Shown here: piece by piece, positions 46,101 to 57,402 of the stretch
Position numbering within the stretch: the first letter of the stretch is position 1
How the letters are laid out: each line of letters starts with the position of its first letter
Assembly (NCBI GenBank): GCA_031310005.1
Contig: CM062379.1
Span: forward strand, 3,782,001 to 3,846,000
Source: Dactylellina haptotyla
Lineage: Eukaryota > Ascomycota > Orbiliomycetes > Orbiliales > Orbiliaceae
DNA length: 64,000 nucleotides
Direction of reading: 5' to 3'
The notes under the pieces: model-generated
Databases searched by the model: none
Told to the model about the DNA's origin: nothing
What the model saw: only the letters and a program-made list of their open reading frames with translations
Translations under genes and position numbers: made by a program

Positions 46101-47498
46101 AACCCTTGCAACGACCGTCGAAACCTTTTTGATTCTCCACCTGCTCCACCTGCTGAGAAATATACCCGGAGTCGCCTATCCCCCTAGCCTGGCGAAATTA
46201 CCTGAAAAGAAATGACAAAGAGACTGCCGGGTTTTATAATTGCTGCGGGCGCCGAGAACAGGAAACAAAACGAAGGAATCGAATCATGATGATGATTATG
46301 ATGTTGATAGGTGATACATACCAAAAAAAGGCTTGCTATTTTATTACCCTCGACTTTAACCGTATTATGGAGCCAGATGGGTCCCAGATGTGAAAACACC
46401 CTTGTTCCCTACCGGTACCCAGCCCACCAGGAACGCACACACGGAACAGAACAGAAGCCAAAGATAAAAATTCTGCAAACGTCCAAGGTTCGCGTTCCTT
46501 GCTCCGCGCAGGCCAGGAAGGTTGGGCTTCGAAGCGACGGCCCTGTGAAGATGCAGATGGCAAAAAAAATAAAATAAAAAAGCCAAATGGAAGAGACAAA
46601 TTAGGCCCCATCCGCTAGAATATTCTGGTGATTGTATCGTGATTTGGGGTCTTCAAGCTTAAAAGGCAAGGCGATTTCCCGACCCATCTTTTTGGAAACG
46701 GAGCGAGGGACAGACGAAGACAGAGTCGGTCCTTGAACGCTTTTTTCTTCTTTTCCTTCAACTGGAATCTCCAATAGTATTTTTTACCGAACCCAAAACC
46801 CCTTCCCCGAAAGAGAATAAGAAATTTTTAATTCCCGTTTTTGAAACAAACACCGCTGGTTGGGCGAACGGACAAGCTGGAAGCTACTGCTTTGTGCTAG
46901 CTCGGTAGGGTAGTTCTGAAAATAGCTGAGGCGAAACAGGTCAACGGGCACGAGAGCTCAAGACCAGGCGACCCGTCCTTACTGCGAATATCCCAGATTC
47001 GATCGATATCCCGAGAGCCAGAACCTCCTCCTCCCAACACAGCCGGTTCCAGGCGAAGGTTCCCTGGAAAGCGTTCCAGTTGGAGGCGGCCAGTGACCCG
47101 AACGGGACCCAGACTGAGGCCGAAGGAAGGGGAGAAACGATCAGGAGCTGGCTAAAAAGAAAAGAACGAAGAAACCGCCAACGCCTTTCGCATAACAGCC
47201 AAAGCTATCCTTCAAACCTACGCCTTTTTCGACCTTTTCTTTCCTCAACAGTAACCCTGATAGAAAATACCCTCCAGCGAAAAATACGATAGACTACGCG
47301 TATCATATCCTTCAGAGGCCGCCCGCGTTATCACCACCGTCGACGTAATCGAAAAAATAATTAATAATTTGGGCTATAATATATTTCCCTTCTGAAAATA
47401 CACTCTCCCCGCGAGGCCGGATTTTTATCGTAACGATCAACACATACGGGTAGCTTGAAAAGAGAAGACACCGACGTTCGAGTGGCGGGCCTATAAGA
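43166..47498. other. long gene-poor stretch
   Basis: 4.3 kb without a supported gene. A minus-strand frame at 43442-43783 stays open for 113 codons and reads like protein (GYYKLTECYCVTIRPSGV) but is not recognised. The minus-strand frame 43812-44060 has RGLVPFILTAFGLLSSNG, faintly like the tail of reverse-transcriptase polyproteins. The minus-strand frame at 44977-45390 (137 codons, Cys-containing) has no visible partner exons. From 46700 to 47498 the DNA is purine/CA-rich and may be the promoter and leader of the small gene at 47499. Confidence 0.35.
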
Positions 47499-48461
47499 AT
47501 GGACGCCGCTGGGATATCCAAAACTCTTGACGCCATGTAAGTGTTCCCGAAACAATCTATTTCCTCTCTCTGTCAACGAGTGTTTCCCCGGATTGGAGCT
47601 CTCTCTCTTTCTTCTGCATGGCTACCTCCGATCCCACTGGGATTTTGGGGGTTCCTCTCTCGCGTTCGCCCACCCTCCCCCCAAGATCTCGGGGGGCAGG
47701 TGAAGTCATTACCTCCCCTTCCATTATTATTATTTTTTACCACGCAGAAAAATTTAAGCTCCCTGGGACCACACACCACTTCACGTTGGCTTGACCCAGA
47801 GAGGGAGGGAGAAGAATGGAAGGGAAATGTTTTAGTGGGTCTGGAACTGCCAGCTGACGAGAAGGACCGCGACCAATAGGATGACCTCGCCGCATGTCAT
47901 CGGGGCTCTGATCATAGATTCGGCCTCCGGGCTCTGCCTTGGCGGTTTGTACCACCTCCCCATAATTATTTCGCCGTTGGAAGTTGTAGGAATGAAAAAA
48001 CTTGTCCGCTGACGATATTCACAGCTCGAGGGAAGGCGACGGATGCCGATGCTACGTATCTGACGATTGCCGCCAGGTCGGCATTGAAAAAGGACACCAT
48101 TGGTGCCGTGCTGCACAAAGATTCGTACGTAATAACAAACTCTGCCTGTTTTCTTTGAACCCAGCCGCGCCGATGCAGCTAGAGAAAATCGTGAACAGCT
48201 TCGATTTTACGGTTCGAGGCTGTCTTTACGAGGGATCACTAGCTCGGGGTCTGGAGCTTTGATGTGCGCAATGCACGGACGGTTTCCTTTTTTTTTTTTT
48301 TTTTTTTTTTGCGGTGATGCTAACTAGCCCCGTTTGTCCGGGTTTATAGGAAGGTGCTGTTGCGAAAGAGCCACAACGGCATTATAGTCGCGATATACAA
48401 GGACAAGTCTGCACCGGATGACACTGGCAGCAGCGCGGCCACGAGCTTTGGGTCTATCTGA
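47499..48461 (+). CDS. small fungal protein of unknown function
   Basis: Coding exons are 47499-47536, about 47990-48124, 48165-48263 and 48350-48461, giving about 127 residues. The start MDAAGISKTLDA is followed by a first intron of about 450 bp. The acceptor with the best branch site (CGCTGAC, CACAG at 48024) is out of phase by one base, while the acceptor at 47989 is in phase and is used here; the first junction is therefore uncertain. The rest is solid: RGKATDADATYLTIAARSAL, KKDTIGAVLHKDSRADAARE, NREQLRFYGSRLSLRGITSS and a C-terminus VLLRKSHNGIIVAIYKDK then a Ser/Thr tail. The sequence looks helical and basic. The protein is not recognised. A 23-nt T run lies in the last intron. Confidence 0.6.
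48288..48310. repeat. poly-T tract in an intron
   Basis: 23 uninterrupted T in the third intron of the small unknown gene, well upstream of its acceptor. It is longer than a normal polypyrimidine tract. Confidence 0.85.
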
Positions 48462-50379
48462 GAGGGAGAGCTCTTCTCTCCGTCAGTGGTTCGGTGTAAA
48501 ACCGCATCGAGAGCGACCTTCTCGATGCGTTTTGATTTATCATCCTTTTAATGACCGGGAAAAGATCACGGGACGAGTTTTTCGCTCTCTCTCTTCATAA
48601 TATTACTTGCATGTTTTTCCTTTCCCGCTTTCTTTTTTCATCATTTCATTGGTATTTTGCGAACATTTGGAAAAGCTGGGTGGACGGACTTTGGGTGAAA
48701 ATCGAATTTCGAAAAAATAGATCGCTCTTGAATTTTCCTGCTTTTGTTTCGCTCCCGCTCGAGCTATACTGGTTTTGGTTGGGGAGTGTGCGCCTGCCTT
48801 CTTTCTTTTCCCTCTGTTTTAAATGCGTAGGAGGTTTCTGTTATTTTTTCCGCGCTATGTCTATTCTCTCGTCCCCTTCTGAGCGGGAAAAGAAATGATT
48901 TCCCTTCGGGTTATAGAATAATTGAGTATTGAGGGTGGTTTCTGCTGGTCTGAACCGGGTACTCCTGTTAATATTAATGGATAGATGTTCTCATATATGA
49001 TCATACGATTGAATGGTAAAAGAAGAATCGGAGTGCGCTTGCTGGAATATGCCATAAAATAAGGTTTATCCAACTATGGCGAGATGCCCGTAGGACTCTC
49101 TGTGCCATACTGATACACGAGTCTCAATCATTACGAATAACTAGTATATATTCTTCTACAACATTGTGAAAGAGTGTTAATAGCGGGCCTGTTAATGTGG
49201 AAGAGGAGAATCTCTATTCAACCTGTTTGTGGGAACAGCGACATAAGGTATACTCTTGCTGGTAACGAGAAGGCTATTGGAAGCAAATATACCTTATATT
49301 GCCTTGTAATCACGACTTTCACGGGAGTCTAGAAACGGACGGTGTTCGAGGAGCAAACCGACAAACCATGACGTCCCACAAAGGTGACAAACCGCGGCGA
49401 GCAATTGCCGCACCATGCCACCAATGAGGCTGAATGAGAGAACTCCTTGTCGTACATGTTCTCAGTAGTACCGTGTCTATCACGCTGTGCCACGACGTCA
49501 CCGCCGCGAATTCGGGTGGCCGGCGAGGGCGGCAGCGACTGGCGCAGAGAGATACAGCCTCCAGGCCCGTCGCACCTGTCAGATCTCCAGGACAGCGAGC
49601 GAACAAGTACATGATGCCCGTGTGTAGTCGACATATGAAGGAGCGTACCGGCTATCGAGAGTGCTTGATTGTTTTCCAGGGGCCGGAAGCAAGCGGGATC
49701 CACTGGCTCGTTTAGTTTTGGTGGTGAGAATGTGTTCCAAGGCAGGGAACTCTCCCCTCTCCCTCTCCCTCCCTCTTTCATTCCTCTTCTTCTTTCCTTC
49801 TTTCCATCGCCAGTTTCGTCAGGAACCTCATTCTTACAATTAATCCCACCCCCCCCGCTTACCCGCCGTATACCTCCGTCATCGACATTACATCACCACC
49901 GCCGTCGAGTGTAACAGTAGGAGTAATACCCTATTACCCGCCTTTCAAGAAGAAGAGAGAGGAAAAGGCTCCGTCCGTAACACCCTGCGGCTTGTTCAAC
50001 AAACCTCCTCGCCTCGCCCGAACAGGAGACCCGGCATCAGCCTCCTCCGCATTCTTCGGCCTTTGATCTTCACACGAGCCACCGGCGGACCTGCAAAAGG
50101 ACCACGCGGCCACGAGTCAGAGAAGAAACGTCCGAAAGACGACCTCCCAACCAAAAAAGACCTTCGTGAATCTGCGCCGGCTCCCACCAATTCTCTTTCT
50201 CCCTGGAGTTTCCTATTTTTAGCCGAGATTTTTCTCTCTTCCGAACCACCCCAGCGACTTCAAATCCAAAAAAAAAAAAAAGGAAGAGCAGGAAATCAGA
50301 CCACATACGTTCACGACATCCTCTTTTTCTTTCTCCCTTCTCTTCCTTCTCCTTCACTTGCACCGTCTCCGCTCTCGCC
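48462..50379. other. intergenic region before KEI1
   Basis: 1.9 kb between two plus-strand genes. No frame has recognisable protein character. From 49740 to 50379 the sequence is strongly CT/CA-rich, as in a fungal 5' leader, and likely holds the KEI1 promoter and leader. Confidence 0.4.
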
Positions 50380-51455
50380 ATGCTCTCACTCTCCCGGATA
50401 TTGCTGCCGCGTCCGAGGGTACGTATCCCTCCGAATCTACAACACCCCCCGCTCGTCCTTCTCGTCCCCCCTATCGCTTTAAAGCGTGGTGTTTTATTCT
50501 GGCCGCGCGTAGGGACAACTCCCGGCTAACTTGTGTCATTTTGTGCAGCACTTCTTAGGCTTCTTGGACCTCAGGATCGGAGCGGAACTTATTCTACTAT
50601 GCTCGTTATTCAACAAGGCATCCGGCTTCTACGGCCTACTAGCGATATTTACAGGTAACTTGCCCTTTTCATTCTTTCACTCCTAAAATCTACAATTCGG
50701 AACGGAACGCTGATAGTCGGATCCCCGCACTAGGTGCTGAAATCTCCGCCCTGCAAATATCGATGTATGTCTACTCCGTCTTGGCCGTTTTCTTCATCGC
50801 CTGGGTCCAACCTCACATCCGAAAACGAACACCCTTCCCCGTTATCTCTTTCAGCTACTGGTATCTAATCGACTCCATCATCAACGCCACTTACACCACC
50901 ATCTTTGCCATCACATGGTTCATGGTCATTTCGGAACCCCGACGGTCGCAGGCATTCACTGCGGCGAACACCGCGCCAGGAGTTGGCAATTCGGGAAAGA
51001 TGATTGAAGATATCTCCGGACTATCCGGCGGCCCCTTCAACCCTAACGGAGGACCTGATGGAACCGATACCCCAGCCCCATCGTACATCGAAACCATGGC
51101 TGATGGCCTCGGTATTGGCGTTTTCGGCAGCGGCCTCAGCCAGCCAGAGTCGATGACCAGCATGTCAATCATCCTTGGATTGTGGATAATCAGGTCGTAC
51201 TTCTGTCTCGTCGTCCTCGCATACGCCCGTCAAGTCGTCCGAGAATCTGCCACACCCGCGAACCCACCTTTCTCTGGCAAGAACGGCGAAGGATTCCAGG
51301 GCAGTTTGGGAAGAAGAATGATCAATATCAACAGGAGGTACTGGGAAGGTCCAATCGGATGGTCGACAAGGCTACCGGCACCCCCCCAGGCCCAGACCCG
51401 GAAATTCAGGAAGAGTCTCGAGGAGAACAGGAAGAAGAGCGACATCGTCGTCTAA
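50380..51455 (+). CDS. KEI1: inositol phosphorylceramide synthase regulatory subunit Kei1
   Basis: Golgi membrane partner of Aur1, needed for IPC synthase activity in sphingolipid synthesis. Coding exons are 50380-50418, 50549-50654 and 50734-51455, giving 288 residues. The Kei1 pattern is clear: LPRPRHFLGFLDLRIGAELI, LFNKASGFYGLLAIFTG, ALQISMYVYSVLAVFFI, HIRKRTPFP and WYLIDSIINATYTTIFAITW. After a Gly/Pro-rich luminal loop comes SIILGLWIIRSYFCLVVLAY with ARQVV, giving four spans in all. The tail contains GEGFQGSLGRRMININRRYW and a basic end (KFRKSLEENRKKS). The loop between spans three and four is longer than in yeast. Confidence 0.92.
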
Positions 51456-52206
51456 TGCATCGACTCATTGGAAGGATTAGTGGAAATACTGGCGGTCTCT
51501 ATATCACCTTACGTTACCATAATTCCTAATGGTATTGGCGAACGCGGCTATCGACTTTTATCGTGCATTGTGGATTACAATTCTGGTGTCTTGAAACGGC
51601 AGAAAGAAAAACGGAGTCTTCTCTGGATTTTTTTTGGTGTTCAGTTTTTTTGGGTTCGAAGCGGCATTCGGCATTTCCTTTGATTCTTGTCTGGGGCTGT
51701 TGGTAGAATGGCTGGTGACTTTTTGCGGCATGCGTACAAACAAGCGGATAAACAAGAATACTACATGTAAATTTATCTTTGCGTCCAGGTAGATTGGTGA
51801 CCCGGTCCGTTGGGAACGAGGGGAGCAAAGGCTAAACCACAGTCGCTCTTTCAACTTTACAAACGGCGCTATCATCTCTCCTGTACAATTCCTTTCTTTT
51901 CATTCATAATTGTATTATTTCATTACTTCCTGTATTTGCCCGTGGACTTTCGAGGCATCTCACAACCTGTTTACCCTTTCCTTTTCGTCTTGTTTTATAA
52001 ACATAAACCTGTTGGCAGAAGTGGCGCCGACAAAGACCTTTACATCGGTCCCCTGTACCGGCTGGACGGAGGGTAAGGGACCGTTAATAATGCTAATGAT
52101 AATATCTCCTCCGCAGTTATTATCGCATCTCCTTCATATGATCGAAACTTCCTCTTTGATACGTAGACACAACCTCCTACCATTGTTACGGTCAACAATT
52201 GGTAGA
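51456..52206. other. convergent intergenic region KEI1 / methyltransferase
   Basis: 751 bp between stop codons. Mostly T-rich 3' flank; no gene is supported. Confidence 0.4.
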
Positions 52207-53058
52207 TTAGTTCTTTGTAACTGTGACTGTAACTTCACCGCTTGGAACCATAATCCACCCGGCTTCCTCACCCACCCATTTCCTCCACCCTTCTGCCAGC
52301 TCCTCCAGCTCTTCCGCTCCAGATACAACTTTACTCTTCACCGCCAACTCCCCAAATGAACTCTTCATCGTCCGTTCCGCCCACATCCCGCCCCACCACT
52401 CCCTCTCCTCGGGTGACGAGTAGGTCCAACAACTACTTGTGCATTTTATATCCTCCCTCTTGACCCCGGCATCCATAAACCACTTGTGCAACTTCCTCCC
52501 GGCCAGCGGGTCGGTCCCCGTATACTTCGCCGTAGCCTGATACACTCGATTCCACTTCTCCAACGCCTGGGACTCCGGATACCACGTGAAGCTGCCGAAA
52601 TCCGCCTCCCGCGCAGCAATAATCCCACCGGGCTTACAAACCCTCAGGAGCTCCTTTATCGCCGCGATTGGCGGGGTGGGCAAATGCTGCAGCACCTGGT
52701 GCAGATGGATGATATCGAATGAGTCGTCTTCGAACGGGAGGTTGAAGATATCTGCCTGCTGGAAGGTGACGTTCTTGAGACCCTTGGACGCAGCTAAGGG
52801 GGCAGCCGTATCGAGGAGGACGTAGTCGATACCCGTGATCTGAGCGTTAGGTAGGCGCTCTGCGAGGTCGCATGTCAGGGTTCCCGGGCCGCAACCAGCG
52901 TCCAGGACGGCCACCGCCGTGGAGGGTTGGGCGACGGCGTAGGGTTTCAAATGTGGAATTATGTATGCGGCGGAGTTTTCGATCGTTCGCCAATTGTGGG
53001 ATTTGAGCACGGAGGGGTGGTGCCCGTGGATATAAGCTTTCTCTGGGCTTGAAGACAT
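52207..53058 (-). CDS. class I SAM-dependent methyltransferase (UbiE/Coq5-like)
   Basis: A single-exon gene of 283 residues starting MSSSPEKAYIHGHHPSVLKS. Motif I is VLDAGCGPGTLTCDLAERLP (about residue 50), followed by ITGIDYV, the motif FQQADIFNLPFEDDSFDIIH and HQVLQHLPTP with LLRVCKPGGIIAAREADFGS. This is the standard Rossmann methyltransferase order. The C-terminal third (WGGMWAERTMKSSF) varies between relatives. The substrate cannot be told from sequence; close fungal relatives are annotated only as methyltransferases. No biosynthetic cluster genes lie beside it. Confidence 0.9.
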   Translation of the reverse strand: MSSSPEKAYIHGHHPSVLKSHNWRTIENSAAYIIPHLKPYAVAQPSTAVAVLDAGCGPGTLTCDLAERLPNAQITGIDYVLLDTAAPLAASKGLKNVTFQQADIFNLPFEDDSFDIIHLHQVLQHLPTPPIAAIKELLRVCKPGGIIAAREADFGSFTWYPESQALEKWNRVYQATAKYTGTDPLAGRKLHKWFMDAGVKREDIKCTSSCWTYSSPEEREWWGGMWAERTMKSSFGELAVKSKVVSGAEELEELAEGWRKWVGEEAGWIMVPSGEVTVTVTKN

Positions 53059-54089
53059 AGCTTGGCTTCGGTGTGTGTGTGTGTGTGGGCGGGTGGGTAT
53101 TATACGGTATGTATCTATGTATCAATAAGATATCAAGGATTTATTATAGTATGTGTGTTTTTATCTCAATTTATCATATAGCATTCAATTGAAGCCCGCA
53201 TTCAGAACAGCCGAACCAGCATGTTTAAATAACAATTGCTTCGTGATAGCTGTATTTAAACAAACAGGATCCAGCCGGGTCTAACCGTGGCTACTCCGAT
53301 GTCGGACGTAGACGCGGACGTTGGTCGATTAAATCCGCAAAGCCCACGTTATGCTAACGCGGCTTTCGCCTCCGCGAGATCGAGATCCGGACTGCGCTGC
53401 TATAAATACACTGCTTCGTGAATCATGTCTCCGATCGATGTAACACTATCCTTGTTGTATTTTCGCGGCACTGATGTGTTGTGGCCGACCCCTTGGCTGA
53501 AGAGCCTCACACTGGATTTCCGGCTGAGGGTAGCTGCGTCAAAATGCCTCGCATCTCGCCTGTTAAATTTGTAGGAAAATATATATCATATAAGAATCAG
53601 GCTCTCGAGTTGTTTGCTACCTAGGTGCAGACGTGCGGCAAAGCATGCATCTGCTGTTTTGTATTTATGCAGAAGACAATCACCACAAATTCATTCGCAA
53701 GGCTTTTAAATTTAAAAAAGAGTGTATATATTATTATTAAACTCGAAATTCTCACTTTAAATGCTTATGTATTTCAATAATTTACAACCCCCGTTTTTCT
53801 ATTTTCTTACTCTTGAAAATCTAACGGCAGAAAGATAACTGATTAGCCTTCATGAATTCAGTGTGGACAGAAGCCATTGCTACCGAGTTTGGTTGGTGCC
53901 CGATTTCTGGGAAAGAGGTGGCTATAACCGTTACACATCAGCAAGATAGTAAGGCCCCAAGGATTTACATGTAATTCCGGTTTTTTGCTCTATTTATAAA
54001 ACTAATACAATTTACGACTGGTAGATGTAGATGCGGCCTGGCCTCATCTGCGTACACTCCGACAAAGGTCACGGCACATCCATAATAAA
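53059..54089. other. intergenic region with a GC-rich patch
   Basis: 1.03 kb between divergent genes. A (GT)n run lies just upstream of the methyltransferase start (53071-53090). At 53270-53420 a GC-rich patch is followed by TATAAATA in otherwise AT-rich DNA and could be a piece of an inserted element, but no end repeats are visible. The remainder is AT-rich. Confidence 0.3.
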
Positions 54090-56941
54090 ATGCCAGCTCC
54101 AGAAAATGTTGGACCTATTGATGAAGCTCACCATATCTTTGAGACTATAACACATTCGCTAGGCAATACGGTGGATACATTGTTTGATATCAAGGTAATT
54201 CGAGTTGAAGAACGATCCACCGATGGCCAAACCGTCCTCTCTTTGCAGTCCCGAAATCATTTGCGTAACGAAGCGAACTGTCATGACTTCCTAGAATCCC
54301 TCAAGTCATCACCCCCAAAGAGCACGCAAAAAATATTCCTTCTAGTAGAAGACATGTCATTAGCAATGCTCAATTTTCTGTATGGAGAATTGCACGTCCC
54401 GGCATCAACAATCATGTCTCACGTTCAGGATATCTTAGGATCAGATATCAATAACCTGATGAAACTTTTCATGCCATCAAACAATAAGAGTTCTCACTCG
54501 ACAGCTGAGGGCACGGACTCAGAAAGTTTGCATTTGGATGATATGACAATATCTGATATGGGCGAATATGGCTTTGACTTGCTGGCCGCAAAACGTAAAA
54601 TTGATATCCACGACACCTCGAGATTCACTTTAGATTGGAGGTATATGGTGTGGCGGTCTGCTGAGTCCCAGTCAATCGAAGACTCTGCTATACTGGCCAG
54701 GCAGCAGGCATTGGGTTCAACGGTGTCGACCTGGGGCAGATCGTTCCATGAAGATGTGTTTAAGCTTGGCACTAGGATACATCGTTCCCACCAAATTATC
54801 TTTAAACGTCCATGGCAGGGAATACAACTTGAAAGCATGGAGGAACGCGCATCTTGGATCCCGATTGAATACCATGGCCATGCTATAGGTGTGTATACCT
54901 GTCTATATAAAATACTTGAGAAAAAATTTTGAAGAAAGAATCTGACCCAACCCAGATTTTCTGATTGTGGGATCGAATATTCGTCAAATTTAATTCATGC
55001 ACGCAGAATTACTAATGACTTCTTTGATAGAAATTTACTTCTTTGATCCCATTCCTACTGTGCGGAACTTTAAAAATCAGTCAATAAGTCCTGTTTTTGA
55101 GCGTCCAAAAACGAGGATAGAAATGCTACAATCCGATGACTCGGTAGTAATCCTCGAAAGTACACGCACAGTTTTCGAAGCCTACTTGAGATCCTGGAGC
55201 TCCCTCTGTAAATCCACAGAGGATCTAAGAAGGATTTGCCAGGCGAACCTCATTCGAAGGAATATTGTTGCTTTATCGGATACACTGACAGTGATAGAGG
55301 CGGCGATCAAGGACATAGACTCCAAAATGTCCAAACATGTCAATATCCAAGAAAGAATTGACGACTGGAGAAGCCAGCTGTCCTCGTTCCGCCCGATTCT
55401 GTCAGAGATGGCACATTCTGCCCAAAATGTTTCCATTTATCTTACATACATGTTCCGCGAGATGAAAAGCTTGGATCAAAATCACCTGGTTCAAAACGAG
55501 ATAGCCAAGTCTCTATCAACCGTCAAGCAGTTCTCCCTTTTCCGTTCCAGCGTCGCCGGAAGTACAGATCGGACTTTTCAGGCACTGATGGCTTCGATGT
55601 CTATCCTCGAGTCACAGGGAGCTATAGCACAGGCCTCCTCCGTCGGGAAACTTACAGAGCTTGCCTTTGTATTTATTCCGATCTCATTCGCGGCAACCTT
55701 TTATAGTATGCAGATCGAGGTACGTATTCACTCCTTCTTTGCAATTCTTAAACTTAAGTGTCTTACCAAAAACTCGTCAGGAACTTCATCCAAGTGTCAT
55801 CAAATTTTTCATATTGGCTTTGTGCCTCTTACTCGGCTCGTATTCCGTTCGAGTATTCCTGCGAAGCCGATTACGAAGCAGAATTGTAACTGCAGCGAAA
55901 CACCCAATATATAATTATGGAGTCGTACACCGGGGTGAGCGTATCCCGGTCACCACTTTCGTCAGATTTCACCTTGGGGAGGTCTTCGGCAGGAGTAATT
56001 ATGAAGCATTCCTATACTTCCCTGGATTCTTCCTTCTTGGAGTATTGCTGGTCTTCGCTACTGCCAAGTCCACAGCGTTTAAAATACTAGGTACTCTCTT
56101 ATCCGTGGTGGCTGCGGGTGCGCTTAGCGCTATGAGGCACATAAATCTGCGAAGGAAGGGGTATCGATATTTCTTAGTGTCCGCGGTTTTGTTTGTCATA
56201 TCCTGGATGATTTTCGAAGCTGGGCCCTTGGAAACCCCAATCAAGATTTCGATATCCTCTGGATTTGCGACCGCAGCTTGTTTCGCGGCTTGGATATTGA
56301 TTCGTACATCAAAACCAAAATTTTATCGTTTTATCGTAGTGGCAATGCCACTGCTGTCTATGCCGACACCCACAGCTCTACTCTGGCTCCCATGGTCCCA
56401 CCGCCCTGAATTGGAGAAATGGCAGGCCGGTTTGGCAATGATAGCATGCCACCTTGGCATTTTAGCGATCTCTAGCCTTTTAATCTTAAGTTCAGCTACT
56501 GCTCTTCAAAGAAAAGTCTCGAGGATATACATGCTGTGGGTATATGGTATTATGGTGGGATTGTTCCTTCTATATGGAGTTCCAATGATATTAACATGGA
56601 CGTACCGATACCCCGCGACGCTGCCCCGATGGTCGCAGATAGTCATAACAGCCTTTTCTTCCACTCTCATTTTATATGCACTTACATTTTGTGTCCACAG
56701 GAAACTTTGGGACCGCATAAATAGACGGTCTCGTCGCCATAATTCACCGGGTAGACTAATGCCTGGTTTTTGTAACTCTTTTATAGGCTGGTTTGTTTAT
56801 TGCTGTGTGTCTGCGACGTTTCCATTGATCATTTGGCTTGGCCAGGTTGAAATATTCGACAAGCTTGGGGCTATTGCAAAAGTTGCTATTACTCTTGGTT
56901 GGGTGCTTTTCTGGTTCATAATAAATATCACATATATGTAA
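54090..56941 (+). CDS. large CorA-like Mg2+ transporter family protein with extra membrane helices
   Basis: Coding exons are 54090-54888, 55031-55719 and 55781-56941, giving 882 residues with closing phases. The first intron uses a TACTAAT branch site. About 480 hydrophilic, partly helical residues precede the CorA-type stalk and first span: ASSVGKLTELAFVFIPISFA then ATFYSMQIEEL. Canonical CorA proteins have Gly-Met-Asn at the end of this span; here it is Ser-Met-Gln. After the second span (FFILALCLLLGSYSV) the protein does not end. A further 330 residues hold about six to eight more helices (EAFLYFPGFFLLGVLLVFAT, YRYFLVSAVLFVISWMIFEA, VVAMPLLSMPTPTALLWLPW, YGIMVGLFLLYGVPMILTW). Ion transport is unproven. 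Confidence 0.82.
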
Positions 56942-57402
56942 GAAACCAAATCCTATAAATTTATTCTTTTACCACCACCATTAATTGAATTGGGATTCTT
57001 CATTATCATCTAAAAAGGACAAAAGGTTAACCCAGGTATTCCTGGGAATGGCCAACCAACCATCCAGAGTGGATGTATTTGTCGGCGTGAACTGTCTCGT
57101 AAACCAGATTTAGAGGTTTTTGCTCGCAATGGGCAATCAAAAAAAGAAAACAAAAGGGCAAATGAAGTTAATCCCCAAAAACAAAGCCATATAAGAAACA
57201 ATGAAAAGAATAGAAAAATGGCCTGCAAATCATCCTGTAGATTAATTAGTAGTCTCAATTCCACCGCTCAAAGCTGGATTCTCAATCCCCTAAAACATTG
57301 ATGCTTCAGCTTTCAGCCCTGCAATAAAGATACTAAACCAAATAAACCAAATGAAATGCCTCTGCAGCCAAAATTAGTGGATATTTTTTATCCATTCGTG
57401 TG
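56942..57402. other. convergent intergenic region before DCL1
   Basis: 461 bp between stop codons. AT-rich with A-rich runs; nothing beyond 3' untranslated sequence is seen. Confidence 0.4.

Noticed and set aside
49319-49781. Overlapping 97- and 150-codon minus-strand frames before KEI1
   Set aside because: No motif, no splice context and two frames open at once; typical of chance frames in GC-richer DNA.
53270-53470. GC-rich patch with TATAAATA resembling a solo LTR
   Set aside because: No terminal repeats, target duplication or primer-binding site could be seen.
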